DNA from: Ifrita kowaldi
Taxonomy: Eukaryota > Chordata > Aves > Passeriformes > Cinclosomatidae
Direction of reading: 5' to 3'
NCBI GenBank assembly: GCA_013398055.1
Contig: VZRS01004392.1
Span: 189,821 to 253,820, forward strand
DNA: 64,000 nt
Part shown: in pieces, positions 27,401-41,194 of the stretch
Layout of the letters: every line of letters starts with the position of its first letter
Numbering within the stretch: the stretch's first letter is position 1
Notes under the pieces: generated by a model
Told to the model about the DNA's origin: nothing
Database searches by the model: none
Seen by the model: the letters and a program-made list of their open reading frames with translations, nothing else
Made by a program: the position numbers and the translations under genes

Positions 27401-30400
27401 TGATTCCTATTTACTGGCTGCCTTTTAGAAAAGGCAAATGGAACAAACTTCCAGTAAGGGAAAGTTTTATTTGCCTGTTTGGCTTTTTTTCATGTGGTAT
27501 TTGTTCTGTTCACATTTTTCTGCTTTGACTTTTTGAGGGGAGGCTATAAGCAAATTTCAAATCTAAAGTACCCTCAATCAAACAAGTATCATTATTTCTA
27601 AGGCAGATCCAGTTATTTGCTTGAATCAATACATTCCTTACTGCTGAATACCCCTTGCATCTAACACCACCCATTGCTGAGGAGCTCAGATTATTGCAGA
27701 ATGAATTCTATAGTCAAAATTTTTTCAATCTGAAACTAAACTGCCCATCCGATATAATATAACATTAATGCTATTACGTGCTATCTAGGCTTCTTTTTAT
27801 TTTTTATTCCAGGACTGATAAGTTTGTTTTTAAAACCTTGGTGTGATTGTCTGATCTGGCTATGAGGTCTCAGCTCTTTGATCTTTAAAGAATTAGGTCT
27901 GTTTGAAGGGCAAAAAAGGGAAAACTGAAAACTGATACTGCTTCACCACCTTTGTCTAAGACATAGCTAGAAAAAGGGACAAATTTATACTTCAAAGAAA
28001 ATACACGTCTTCCAAAAAATCATCATCAACAGTCATTTCTCTAAATGTTTAGAAACATTTCACAACTACATTAACTACAGAAATATGCCAAACAACTGAG
28101 AATCTTAGTAATATTTTAGTCTTTGCATATTTTCACTGATTCACTGAAAACAAAAGGAGTTTCTGTAACTGTATGAATGAACCATGGCATGTGCATGTTC
28201 TTTTAAGAAAGGCCAAGGGTGCAGTTCTATTTTCTTAGCTCTGCTTTCATATTTATGTGTCTCATTTCCAGCTCATTGCTGATGCCTTAGTTGCACTATC
28301 CATCAACACTTTTATCCTCCTTGTTCCTCAAAAAGAACATAAAATCCTTTTTTATGTCGTGGTAATATTATTGCAAATAAAAGCAAATACCAAAATCTTT
28401 ATTAGTCTGCCAAAATAATAAACTATTTAATAAAAGCATGCTGTAAAAATAAGGTCATTTGCATCACTCAAGTTTCTTCCAGAAAATACAGAGAATTATT
28501 GGTCAAAAAGTACAAACTGACAGCAATTATTTCTGCTGTTGATCCATGTTGCCTGGAAATGGGTTAAAAAATGCACTGAGGTTTCACAAGTTTTCTATCT
28601 TTAAATGTTTGCTTTTAATGCTGTAGTATACATAAGGGCCCAGGAGAATCAAATTTTTCAAAGCTGTTTTTTACCAATCTTATCCATAATGGAATAAGGA
28701 GAGACTGGATATACCCTATTAGAAATCTTTAATGTAACCTTATAGTAACCTTCTGACTTCCATACTGCCGCAAGCTTTATCATCCAAATATTTACCATTT
28801 TTATACTCCTTATTAATTGTGTTTGGTTAGGATTTGTGTCAGCTTTAGCTATACGATTTTCTTTCACCTTTTCCTTTTGCTATCCTTGCAGAAGAGAGAT
28901 CAATGAAAAGCTTCTATTTAAGAAGTTTGTTAAATGTTTTAAGTTCCTCATGCTGTTAAAATCATATATCTAACGTCTGATCCTTTTTTCCTGTACTAAA
29001 AACCTCACCATTATTTTCTCACTGCAGTTTTTCTCCCCATCTGGCAGTTTTGCAAATATGTTATTTGATAGAGCACAGAAAAATCAGTTGCCGTGATGAG
29101 ATTTAAATACTGCTTGTGATGTCCCTGAATACTTCACCAGAAGAACCTGCATATTAACACTGAAAATAAGCAAAATTAAGCTAGTCTTACAAACTTATAG
29201 AATTATAAATTATCTCATTCATTGCACATAAAGTATTTCCTTTAATTGCCATAATCTAAATGATAAGTGATTTTTAGAGCAACTGGGTTAAAAGGTTTAT
29301 GAAAAGACTCTTTAAAATACTCATTACAAGGATGTTTTGTAACTTACTCAGTTGTAAACTCACATAACTCTCAAAATACTCCGCAAGGCATAGCTATGTC
29401 ACTTTATATATAGAGAAAATGAAACAAAGAGCAGCTGAAGTAGCTGGAATGATCAAGCAATGATCAACAAGTAATTGACCAGAGAATAAAATTTCAAGAT
29501 TCAGATCACTGGTGCTGTCTCAGTATTTTTGGGCTCTACTGCCTCTGCTTCTTAAGTGCAATAGAGATGTTCCACTTCTTTAGAGGATTAGACCTGTATA
29601 GAGATGAAATATTTTAAAAATACATTATATATATTGAAATGAGTACTTCATGGAGCCCTGTTAGTATATTCAATCATGCTTTAAACCATAAAGCAGCCAG
29701 GAGTTATTCTCCTTGCTTCACAGACAGCAGGCTGCTGAAAGCTGAATTAACTCTTCTATGAAATAATGTTTAAAATGTCACGTGATATGTGCAGGGTAGA
29801 TAAAAGAATGCATGTTAGGAACTGCACTTTTTTTTTTTTTTAATTCTGAAGGTGTGGAAATTTAGTATTTCCATCTATTCGTACGTTCAGTCAAGGTTAA
29901 TTTTTGTCTTGCAAACACCTGAGCTGAGTTACACATCAGGTACAGTCATTCATGTGTAGCTAAATCAGCCATTTCCAAAGTTTACTTGTTCGGATATCGC
30001 AGTAACAGCAGTTGGTGAACTAACAGCTCTCAGATATATGCAGGACTGTGTACTTCAGGAAGAAGGTTTTCAAGTCTTATGACAACCATACAATTGAAAC
30101 ACAGAATATGTACAAGAGCTTCAGTAAGCAGTGCTATACTTTAAATTAAAAGCACTTACATTGTATGTGGTTGGTATTTACTGGGGTTACTATGCTATGT
30201 ATACATCATTAAGACAGATGGGATTTTAAAGACTTAGATAATTGTATGAATGTTAATTAGAGCTTTGTCTACTCAGGCTAAGAGATGCAATAAAGATATA
30301 ACCAAATCACATTTTTCAGAATATTTTATCTTGTATTACCTGTAAAACTCAGCAGATGTGCAAAGGTCTTTTAAGGATCATTTCTGAGCCATGTTCTTAC

Positions 30401-33400
30401 ATATAAGAGAATTAAGTAAATTGTCAACAGTGAAACAAACCAGTGTAAGTTCCCTGTAGACAGAAATTTGTGACTTGAAAAGTCTATAGATTATTAAAAT
30501 TCCTTTCAAAATTTTTTAAAAAAACCCACAAGCCCACCAACCAAAAAACCCAAACCCAAATAAACAGCCCAAACCAGGCAATAGCACCTAGCAAATTGAA
30601 ATCCATGTTCACACAGCAAAAACCAGGGATAGTTCCCTGGGTTAGTTGCATAGCTGATTATGGACAGAGAATCTCTGAAGCGATCCAGTAGTTCACAAAA
30701 CTGCCTTTCAATCTCTGCAGATGGATGGTAAACTTTTGCTTGTCTCAGCTCATATTCCTAAAGTTGTAATGATTTTTTTAACATTTCTGCAGTAGTACAA
30801 TGACTGCAAAGCTGTTTGGTTTTGAAAATCATAATGCTTATATGAAGACCAGAGAGCAGGTGCCCTGGTTTTTGTCTTTGTGCAATTTCTCAGGCGTTAT
30901 AGAACCATGGAAGATATCTTTCTGTTCTAAACCAGTTCTTATCAATATAGTACTCAGAAGTACCTTTCAGACTCTTGAAAAGTATTTCTTTGCTTCAAAG
31001 CTTAAACAACATCAAAGAAAGCATACAGACAAAGAAGTGTTGGAAAGGAAGTAACATGCCCTTATTTTTAGCACTTGCCCACTTGTCACTCTTAAACTCT
31101 CATCTGCCTTTCAAATGTAGTGTAATCTAATTTTTATGCATACTGTATGCTCATACAGACAATTTCCTCATTTCAGAGTATGTTGAGTTTGGTAAAGGCT
31201 TTTGTACTTCTCCTTAACCTGTTTCCAAAATAGCACTGTCACCATTTGTCTCAGCAACACACAGGATGATGAAAATTGACATTTTTCTATATAGAAGTGA
31301 AAAGAATATTAGTTTTATCAAAGACTAGCTCTCCTCTTCCCCTCCAGTCAGATTTGAATTTGGTCACTTCAGGGCTTACTGTGTAAGATGATTTTAAGCA
31401 GTGGTCGCTGTGGTTGCAAGCCCTATCACCTAATAATTGACCATGACAGGAATTATATGTCCAAAGCCAAGGGGTAGAGTGAATAGCATATGTCAGGGTC
31501 AATTATAAGGTGGAAGACCCTGCAACAAAAAAGACTGCACTGATTAGAGCATGATGTTGACATGGGAGCTGAAGCTTCAATGTTATTTCAAAGGGCACTG
31601 TCACAGCCACCCTTCCTTCAGCACTCAAAATCAGAGGCAGAGCATGTCAAGTGGTTTATACTACACATGATGTCATACAGTTCAATGGGACATTGGAAGG
31701 TAAAACTGATTTGTTGCTTTTTTTCAGCAATAAACTGCTTTCTCTGTATCACTCAAAATTAAGCTCACTACCCTTTGCTAATTAGGTCAAAACAGCTCCA
31801 TACTTACTAGATTAATACTCTCTTGAAAAATCTAACTGTGAGATGAAGAGCATTAAATGTGACACATTAAAATCTGTTTTGATTGGTAAAGTTATTACTG
31901 TTACTTTTACCGGCAAAATTGAACAGACGAGGAACAGTGGAATGAAAAGAAAATAGTCCTTTTTATTACTTACAGCTCTGTTATAAATATTTTATGGTAC
32001 AGGAAGATTTTTGCAATGAAATAAATGGGCCAAAAAACTTGCTGTTTGCTTATTCCCCTGAAACTTCACCAGCTTTAACCTACTCAGATGTTTTAATCAA
32101 TGATGAACTGCAGAACCGTTTAGTAAGTGAAGAATGATCTCAAATAATATACCACTACAATAAGAGACTATAGTTCCTTTTTGTATTTTCATTGCAACAG
32201 TTCAATTTGCTGAGTCTGTTCAGAAAGCTGTTTCTCTAAATTTCTGTGTCTCTGTAAAAATATCCAGGCCATTTCTGCCTACAAGACCCCAGTGGTTCAG
32301 CTTGTGATGATGAAGATACTGTAGCTTAACCTCATTAACTAGATAGCTAATTTCTCTCTGTTCTCATGGATTATTATCCATGACCACATTTTTTCTGGGT
32401 GTTTTTCAGCCAATAGACGGCTAACTCCCAATAAATTAAAGCCTATAGTTTTAGATTCAAATTTGTTGGATGGTGAACACATTTTAAGGATTATTGAGCC
32501 TAGTCTCTTTCTTCCTCTCTAGAATGGTTAATAGGAGATCATAGTCTCTAACATGCAGAAACACTCCAAAATTTGTCTTCAGTCTTCATTGGCAGTTAAT
32601 ACAGCTTCACAGGAAATATCTCATGTTAGATGACAGGAACTTGGTTTTGAATCTTGCACATGTACTTCTTTACAATGAACTCATCTTTGATTTACATTTT
32701 TTTAATGTATCATTAGATTAGCTCGCACATTTGTTCTGTATTTAAAATTTACACAAAAAATTAAAATCTTTATTTCTAAAACCCCCATTTTTTTAAAATG
32801 TGAGAAAAAGTGAGGAGAATATAAAGTGCTTTAAACCTGTAAATGTAACATCCCCACTTAACTTTTTAATTTTAATCAAAATAGATATATGTAGAACAGA
32901 AGCTCCTTTATTACTACAGGCTTTCTGGTGACCTGGAGGTGATCAGACATATTTTTTTTCCTTGAAAGTATTTAAAGACTTCACATGGAGAAAAATACAT
33001 TTAAATCCCATGCATTAAGCTGAACAGAAAAAAGGTAAATTAATGATTTTGGCAGTCACACTCAACAGTTTCTCTTGGTGGTAATTAATGTTAGTGCTTT
33101 TACTAATAGAGTAAAAATTTTGAACACTGGAAACTCATCTAGTCCAGTGAAAAAACTGTTCATCTGTCAGTGAATATTAATTTAGCTTGCAACTAGTGCC
33201 TGATGGAAACACTGGTCATTTTGACAGAGGCATGACCTTACAAGGTTAATGTTATACTTTTGACTCTCTGAAGAAGGGTAGATTGGTCAACGAAGTTCAT
33301 CAAAAGCTTAGAAAAACGGGTATCATATAAGGACAATTACCTATTAGTCAAGAACCTATACAATGCTACCTTAGGCTAAATTCTGTTTGTGTCATAGTGG

Positions 33401-36400
33401 TTAATGAATACCGGTCTGAGAGTCCTAAAAAGTTCTATACAAAGGACAAAATAAAGTTGCTGAATTTCACAGTTCTGAAGAAAGAATTCAAATCACCTAT
33501 GAAAATGACCTTGTCTTACCAGAACTAAGAATGATAGTATTAGCTGCATATATATTTAGTAGTGTTTATATGGAGCACTTAAGAGCAAGGAGACCATAGG
33601 CCAAGTAAGTAATTGTTCACATACAGCACTGATCACCAGGGCCATGTCTGTGTGAATGGCTGGAGATCAACCTTAAGTCAATGTATGCGTATTTTGGTCT
33701 AAAAAGAGATGATCAGTGTGACAAGGTGCTCAAGCTAATCTTAACATCTTGTTTTATTTAGGGCATCATGCACTGTTAATGTGGTTATGCAGCATTCAGA
33801 GCAATACACTTTATATCTGTTGAGCTGTAGAAATATAAGACAGTAGGACCTGGAGTCCTCGTACATCTGAATGGAGAGAGATGCTGCCTAAGAGATTTCT
33901 TTTCAGATTTCAGTAGTATGTCAATTCATCTCATGCTGCCAAACTAGAATTTTTTTCTCAAAATATAATGCTAGTTTATCTCATGGAGAAATTGCAAATA
34001 TCCTGCTTACTGTGAAGTAAGTGAAAATTCAGGGAAGCCGTCAATGACAGGCAGCTAAGGGAACTCTGCTGCCAGTTTCTTAGTTAAAAGTCCGGTATAT
34101 TCTCCTGTAAAATCTCAAACCATTTTTCTGTATTACATAGGCAACTTTGCGTATTTAGAGCAGCAAAAATTCTGCCACCTGTTAAATGAGGAAAAACACC
34201 TCTGACTATAGGAGAGTCAGAGCAGGACACCGTAATAAGGGGCAATAGTGGCATACTGCCAGCTACATCCCTGAAAACTCTTAACATTCTCATTCTGGAC
34301 CTGGTAAGCAAAGGAGGAGACGATTTTCAAAATCTTTGTTTCAAAATGGAAATATTCTTCTAACGTTATATCTGCTTTATATATGCAGTATTCTGTTACT
34401 TACTGGTGATTATAATAGGAAATCTTTTAATTAAGAACTTCATTAGTTCACCTTTAACTGCCAATCACCAGATAATTGGCCCTTTGCTAAGAGGCACTGC
34501 AGCTCAGGTATGCTAAAATGTCTGTTTCTCAGAATAACTTATTGAAAGTAAGTTATTTTTGGAACTCATTTATAAGAGAACTTAATTAACTATTCCAGAT
34601 CATTAGGGATACTGCATTGCTTTTTTCAATCCTCTGACAGGTTCCTCCAGTTATACTAATTCATTATCATTATTTTCAACATTCTAGGCAGAAAAGGGTG
34701 AAAAAGAAACACTGAGCTATTGCAGGCCTTCTGTACAAACTAGCCAGTACTCCCCCAAGATGAAAGGCAGCTTTGGTGGATTTTACTGTTTGAGCTGCTG
34801 TGGCAGTACAGCAGAATGTCTTGGGGCAAGCAGCTTGAGAGATGGTGCACTGTCTTTTGTCCACTGTCATATAGCAGAACTTTTAAAGAGCAGTGACACT
34901 ACACCAGAGCTATTCCATTAGGTGAATGAGAGCCAAAAGGTTTTCTCATAAGATATATTCCACATAATTTGAGAACAGCATCCGTTTGGGTAAAGTGCAA
35001 ATTTGTTTTGAAACACCACTTTAATAATTCAATTTTGATATGCTTCACATATTCTGGGACCAAAATGCCACTTTTTTTTATTTGTGCAAATAACTACTGA
35101 TGTCTTCATCAAATGGAAGCAAAATTTCCAGTTGCACTAGTAAATGAAGCAGACCTTGGTCCTACAGTATTCTATTTAACTTCAAACAAGTCCGACTTGT
35201 AAGTGGAAATTTGGTTTCTTTCGGAAGCTGTAAAACTGAATGCAATAGAACCATCCGCCCAAAACCCAGCTACATTGCATCAACAATGGATTAATAGTAA
35301 CAGACCTTTTCAAAAATGCAGGACTTCAGAATTACTCTTTTTGCAGATCTTCTAGCAATGCTACTTAGAAAAGATTTCTACAAGTCTTCAGATATTTGTT
35401 CTAAAGCTGTCTAATTACAGCTACAGATTATATGGCCTCTCCATTTCACAAAGTAGTACAATAATTTATGTACGTGATTTTTACTTTCCATGTATCATTG
35501 CTAAGTATTGCAAATAAGCATCTTCTAAGTGTTTACAACAACTACCTGAATTATTGGTTTTGTGATAACAAAAAAATAAACATATATCATTCAAATCCAG
35601 AAAATATAGAGGTGATGTATCACAGAATTACCTTCCTCTTTTTTTTTATTTTCTGGGCAATAAATCAAATAACTTTGTTGTGCCTTTTTTTACAGTTCCT
35701 CGGAGGTCTGTTTATTTTCTACTAGTTCATGTACTATGCAGTATCAGTTCATTCATTTTAGTAATTTCTCCTAAAATCTCTCTTCTAGCTCAAAACAGGT
35801 CTCCATTACCTTTCTGAGCTAAAAAGAGAAGTCTCAACCCCCTAAAAAATTCCTGCAATTTCATCAGAATTTCACATCTAAGACACCCTCTTTTAGATCA
35901 CCTAGGATGCTCTGAAGAACAGAAAAAGCTTTCAAAGATTTACTCATTATGTCATCATCAATAAACCAGTAGGAAACTCAAGTGCCCTGTAAGCAATTCC
36001 AAGGCAAGTCAAATATTGTCTCATGATGCTGGCCTGTGACAGTCTAAGCATGAACTGAAGATTTTTTTTTTTCTAATGTGTGTTTTTTGCAATTATTCTA
36101 ATGCAGAAAAATCTATGTTATGTTTATTACCTCTTCACAACTACATAGCAGGTAAGTTTTACATCAATTGTCATTTCTTAACTTTTCAAAAGTGTATTTA
36201 GGAAGGCATCATCATCTTCGTATCTGCCCATAATTATCTACTCCTATTTTACAGTGATTTACTGTATAAATCATGTGCTGACTAAAATAATCTTTTTTAA
36301 AAAGCAGTTTTTCAAGCTGTTTCATGAGCTGTATATATATAAAAAACTTATGTACTTGTCTCACTACACATTTATTTTGGTACATTTATCACTTTAACAA

Positions 36401-36649
36401 AATACTTTCTTTTAGAATATTTTCTTCCATCTTATCTTTTCCTGAGAACTTCATACTCAACAACGTATGTGCAAGGAACTAATATAAAGCCCGAGTGATA
36501 CAGACTGTTATATAGTATTATATAATATCATGTTACAAAGGATTGGTAAGCTAGCACTCACAGTGCATAAAGCACTTATACCAAGATTAAGGAACAGAGC
36601 CTTTTGTGGTATCAGCAGCGTTTGCTGCAACTAAATTTAACAGGAACCA
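24421..36649. other. Gene-poor DNA leading to the DPH6 CpG island
   Basis: This is 12 kb of AT-rich sequence without a recognisable gene or large transposon. The only simple tract noted is at 30,518-30,576. Short frames (60-89 codons) are not supported. In the human genome the region upstream of DPH6 is also gene-poor, which fits, but orthology of this DNA was not tested. Confidence 0.6.
30518..30576. repeat. C/A-rich low-complexity tract
   Basis: The stretch consists almost only of A and C (AAACCC, CCAACC and similar words) on the + strand. Tracts like this are common in bird genomes. Confidence 0.85.
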
Positions 36650-37943
36650 TGAACGGGCATCTGTGGTCACTGCAGGTGGCAGGCTGGCACCGCAGGCAGC
36701 GGGGCAGCCCCGACGCTCACCCGGAGGCGCTGCGCTGGTCCCGCTGGCCCTGCGCAACGGGCTCCAGCCAGGGTGCGCAAACAACTGCGCTCCAGTGGCT
36801 TCTTGTCCCATTTTAGTCTCCCAGGCCCTTGAAATCAAAGCCTGGAGAGTGGCGGGCCCTTCGACTGATGCTCAAAACCCTGCCACAATACCAGCAGCAA
36901 TGTCTTCATCTGGTGGTACAGGACTCCTACAATTAGTCTAGCAATAAAGTTTATTCCGCAGAACTAACCCACACGTTTCTTCTGTGACATGGGAGAAATA
37001 AACTTGTGTGTCAGGGGTCAAAAGACTGGACACCTGGGTAAGCTTTTGACACAGCCCGCAAACCTACAGGGGTGTCACGTGCTCCATGCCGGGATTCCTC
37101 AGAAAACTGGCCCAAAACAGGGATCGGATGACGAGATCAGATTTTCGGTCTGCAGCAGCTGAACCCGAGGGTGCAGATGGACATTTTGTGCTCGGCTGCG
37201 AGCAGAACGCCCTTCGGCAAGGCAGCCAGGTCAGCTCGGCTGTTCCTCCCTCCTCGCTGCCGCGATCCCTGGCCCGCGGCGACTTCTCAAGCCCCGCAGC
37301 ATCTCCTGCCCCCACTACGGGCCCTGCCAACCTCCCTGCCCCGAGCCGCGGTGGAGTTGCGACTACGCCCTGCAGTCAGTCCCCCCGGCGGATACCCCAT
37401 GGGGAGGGGGCGGCCTCTCTCGGTCGGCCCTGCTCCCTAGGCAGCAGTCGCTTAGAGCAGGTCCGTGGCTCTTCGCTGAAGGCCAGATGGCAGCAGGCAA
37501 ATACGGGGAAGCGGCAGGAGCGCCGGGCAATGCCCTCAGACGGCTGGCCCGGGCCTGCTGGCGCGGCTGCCCTGCCCTCCTTAGGCGCCCGGCGCTCTGC
37601 CTCCGCGCCCGCATCCTTCTCCCGCCCGCTCCCGGGCCGCGCCCGAGCTCCGCCGACCCAGCCGACGCGCAGCATCGCGGCGGCGGCAGCGCACCTCTCC
37701 GGGCACGGGGGGCCGGCGGCTCGCCGAGCCTCGGTCTGTGCAGGCAGTCTGCCGGCCTGCCCCGGGAGGAGGGCCCGCCGAGGGGAGGCGGCCAAGCGGT
37801 AGCGGTAGCAACGGAGGAGCCGGCAGCGTGCGCAGCCCAGGGTGGCTGTGGCGACCACGCTCCTTCCGCGCTGCGCTTGCCGGCTGTCGCCCACCTCCCT
37901 CTCAGTGAAACCTCAGTGTTACCGCCCCCGGCCTGCGAGCAAC

Positions 37944-37966
37944 ATGAGAGTAGTGGCTTTGATCAG
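37944..37966 (+). CDS. DPH6: DPH6 coding exon 1 (residues 1-7 and two bases of codon 8)
   Basis: This is the first coding exon of diphthine--ammonia ligase, a cytosolic enzyme that uses ATP and ammonia to turn diphthine into diphthamide on elongation factor 2. The exon reads MRVVALI plus AG of the Ser8 codon and is followed by a GT donor (CAG/gtaacg). The ATG has an A at -3. It is the only ATG between the in-frame stops at 37800-37802 and 37806-37808 and the donor, so the start is well fixed. The intron is phase 2 and cuts inside the first Ser of the SGGKDS PP-loop. The exon sits inside the CpG island. It is far too short to be found by ORF length and was recognised by joining it to exon 2. 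The 5' UTR start cannot be placed from sequence alone. Confidence 0.93.
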
Positions 37967-38328
37967 GTAACGCGCTGACGGAGCGCCTGAGTGAGCGAGG
38001 GGCGTCTTGCAGGCGGAGAAAGGGCACGGGGAGAAGCCCTGCCCGCCCGGGGGTCGCGCTCCACCCAGCGCCGCCCGGGAGACCCGCCCGGCCCTTTCCG
38101 CCCGGCCTTCCCGCCCATGCGTTTCCTGCTGCCCCCCTTCCCCTGCCCTGGCGACTTTTTCCCAGCCGGCTGTCGGTTCTGCCCGTGGTTCCTGGACTGG
38201 CCGTCTCCGAGTGCTGTGGCGGGGCGGTCCCTGCCTGCGAGCAGGGTGGCGCTGGGACAGTTTCCCTTCTGGTTGTCCCGCGTTCCCGAAGAGTTTAAGA
38301 ACAACCGGTGTCTTTATAAAATGAAATT

Positions 38329-38379
38329 AAAAAAACCTCAAACACAACCAACCAAACAACCCCACCCAAAACAACACCT
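38329..38379. repeat. C/A-rich low-complexity tract at the CpG-island edge
   Basis: The stretch is almost pure A and C with CCAACCAAAC-type words, inside DPH6 intron 1 and within the right part of the CpG island. It resembles the tract at 30,518-30,576 in composition. Confidence 0.85.
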
Positions 38380-40875
38380 ACGGTTATTTCCCCCAGTCGC
38401 TTGCTCTCCGTTATCCCGGTCTCTGGGGTTAGTTTGTCTGCAGCGCGGCGAGAGCCGGAGCCGCCCGGGCCGCCGGCAGCGCTTTCGCCGGGGGCGCAGA
38501 GCGTGGGCCGCATGTCCTGCTTTAAAAAGGGGGTTCTGCTCAGTTCAATATCCAGGTGCTTTTGCTTTCCAAGTATCTTAAGCTCTTTCGGGACAAATTT
38601 CCTGAACTCTTAACGGTAGATTTTTGTAGTATGTTTTTTGCGAGAGATTTAATTTTGCCAGTTTTAAAATGATGAAGCTAGCTCGTTTAAATAGTTGGAG
38701 TTGGACACAGCCCTGCCTGTCAGAGGTTTCTGTTTGCCATCCTCCCCCTCACGCCCCAATGTCCTTTTGTAAGTTACTTTGTCAATTTCTGCAGTTCTTG
38801 TAAATTTTTGTTTGTTTTTTTAGAGACATTAACATTTTCTAGAAGGACAGACGTATATTTCTTGAAGAAACAATAGTTAATTAAGAAAGAAGAAGCTAGG
38901 AAACCTCTTAATGGAAAAGAATTGTTCCTATGTGAGCTGTGTATTTTAATTTTTGGGTGCAGTAGCTATTTACCTGAGCCTAAATATTTAATGTATTATA
39001 TTCTTTCAGGGAATGTCTAATATCAAACCTTGTTGAAATTGGAGTTTGGCCACAACAATTGTAAATCATTCTAAACATCATGCAAAGAGGAGGGAATACA
39101 GGAAATGTTACCTGTTTTTCAAGATTTGCTGAAATATGGTGTAGGGAAAATCAGCTTCAGTGCTTTTTTTTATTTTATATATAAGACTTTGTCTTTCAGG
39201 TTTATTTACTTGGATATTCTCTAAGCAGAGGAATGTGTTAAAAGGCAGGATGGAATAAAATCCTATAAACAGGTTTCTAACACAATTGCTATTTTAATGG
39301 TCTATTTTACAAGGATGGATTTAGTTTCAGTAATAGTTTTAAGAAGAGTTTTAAAGAGACATCAAAGTATCTGAAGTCTTTGTAACAGATATAGCTAAAG
39401 ATCAGAGGGGAAAAAAGGTATTTGAAAAGTGCTTCTTACTTTTGCAAAGGTCAGGATTATGTATGAAACTACTTTAACCCGTTTTTTTTTCCTTTTAGAA
39501 TGTTGGCCACACTAAAAGTTGATAGTCTTGTTTTAAGGTGGTATTTATGGGGTAAACCCTGCATTGTGTTTTGTGCTAAATCATAGACATTTTAAAGACA
39601 GTCTTCAACCTGAAATACGATGCTTTTCAACTCTTTAAAATTCTTCTAGCATTTTTTTAGCTGTAAGTGGTTATACTTGTCTATAGAAAGGAATTTTGCT
39701 CAGAAGTCTTTTATAGGTTCATATCTTCATGATTATCCTGGTTTTTTTGTTCTGGTATTTTGTCTATAAGCCTGCTGTTAAGATACTTGCAGCATTGACT
39801 GGCCTCACTTCAGAGCTTTCTACAAAAGGGCCTTGTGATTGTTTTTTTTTTTTTATGATGAGAACTGAGAGGGGTCCCCAGACTATGTCAGTACTTGCCT
39901 TAATCTGTCTTCTGTGGACGGTGCTGAGTCCACCTTCCTCCCATAACATGGGCTGTCTGGTTTCATTGGTCTTAACCATATTGTGTATTACAGTTAGTTT
40001 GGAAGGTCTTGTAGGTAGGCACCATTTTGTTTGTTTATTGGTACTGTTAGTTTTTAGGGCTATGGTAAATAATACTGAAAATAAATAACAGTACAGTAGT
40101 ATGTGATTCAGTAAGCACGAACTTCCACCTACTAACTGGTGGTCCAGTGTAGGCAGTATGGACATAATTGCATCTTAAAATATCTTTTTATATATATATA
40201 CATACATAAATTAATTGGAAATATTTATTCATGTGAGATTTTAATTTTTGATTTCAGTTTTTTAAAATATTGAAATGCTATGAACAGCTTAGGCAATTGT
40301 CATACAATTATGTCTCTGAAGTGGTGTTTGTAGTTGAAATCTGAACTAGTGGGAGACTTATTTTTTAGCATAAAGTCATTCAGAGAGAAAAGAGTCTTTG
40401 TCTCATGACTGTGTTAAGCCTGAAAGTTCACGTTATGAAGTGAATACATTTTCAAGCTAACAAGAACAGTATCCAAAATTAATGAATGTATGATTTTAAA
40501 ATTTTTTTTGTGTGTCTGTGTTATAGGTTAGAAGGAAGTTGCAGGTATGCATGAGAAGAATGTTAGGTAGACATGGAGCCTCAAAGTAGGAATTGATCAT
40601 ATTTATACTTACTTTTTTTTAGCACTGAAACAGAAGCAACTGCTTTACGAAAATCGAAGTACAGAAGGATGCCATGTTATTTACACTAGTTCTACTTTAG
40701 GTTTGAATTACACAGCAAATTAAAGACAGCATACAGAATTTTAACATGGATAAAAGCAGAAATTGAGGGGAATAGCTGAAGGGTTACATTCCTGTAAGCC
40801 ACTTTCAAGCTCTTGTGTAGAGGGCTACATAAAAGGGGGAGCTTAATGCTGGAAATTCAGAAGACGTTTGTTTCA

Positions 40876-41194
40876 AAATCACAGAGTCATTTAGGTTGGA
40901 AAGGACCTCCAAGATTAGCAAGTCCAACATTTGAGCGATCACCACTTGTCAATTAGGCCATAGCACCAAGTGCCATGTCCAGTCGTTTCTTGCACATCTC
41001 CAGGGATGGTAACTGCACCACCTCCCTCGGCAGCCCATTCAAATGCTTGACAGCCCTTCCCGTGAAGAAATTCTTCCTGATGTCCAACTTGAACGTCCCC
41101 TGGTGCAGCTTGAGGCCATTTCCTCTTGTCCTTCACTTGTTTTCAAGGGGGAAGAGGCCAACCTCCACCTTGCTGCAACCCCCTTTCAGGTAGA
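40876..41194 (-). mobile_element. CR1 LINE fragment, best-preserved copy in the window
   Basis: The reverse complement of a CR1 3' end starts at its terminus ('tcatttaggttggaaaggac'). It continues through the 'ccagggatggtaactgcacc' and 'agaaattcttcctgatgtcc' segments to 'ccctttcaggtag'. About 320 bp are easily aligned to the avian CR1 consensus as I know it, with few differences, so it is younger than the other copies here. It is 5'-truncated and lies antisense in DPH6 intron 1. Frames of 64-72 codons across it are CR1-derived. Confidence 0.95.

Larger units (their letters stand above)
36650..38530 (+). promoter_or_regulatory. DPH6: CpG island and promoter of DPH6
   Basis: GC and CpG content rise sharply here against an AT-rich background. 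The core is about 37,080-38,310, and a smaller GC-rich block (about 36,650-36,870) is separated from it by more ordinary DNA. No TATA box is evident, as is usual for a housekeeping gene. ETS-like CTTCCG (37,863-37,868) and an NRF1-like GCGTGCGCAG (37,827-37,836) lie 80-120 bp before the ATG, and GGGCGG-type Sp1 boxes occur in the island. The transcription start is probably within about 150 bp upstream of 37,944, but this is inference. CpG-island promoters often fire in both directions, so a divergent transcript to the left is possible. Several long frames on both strands here (up to 238 codons) follow from GC-rich composition and are not called as genes. Confidence 0.85.

Noticed and set aside
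36606..36941. 111-codon frame in the detached GC-rich block, followed by an AATAAA at about 36,943
   Set aside because: No recognisable protein, no splice evidence, and AATAAA is common by chance in this AT-rich region.
37086..37802. 238-codon open frame on the + strand in the CpG island
   Set aside because: Its composition (Ala, Arg, Pro, Gly, Ser) is what GC-rich DNA gives in any frame, long frames exist here on both strands at once, and no domain is recognisable. It is in the DPH6 frame but ends in a stop before the DPH6 ATG.
37376..37894. 172-codon open frame on the - strand in the CpG island
   Set aside because: Same compositional explanation; it mirrors the plus-strand frames and shows no known family.
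39729..40088. 119-codon hydrophobic frame in DPH6 intron 1
   Set aside because: T-rich DNA yields Leu/Phe/Val/Ile codons; the opposite strand is open too, and no family is recognised.
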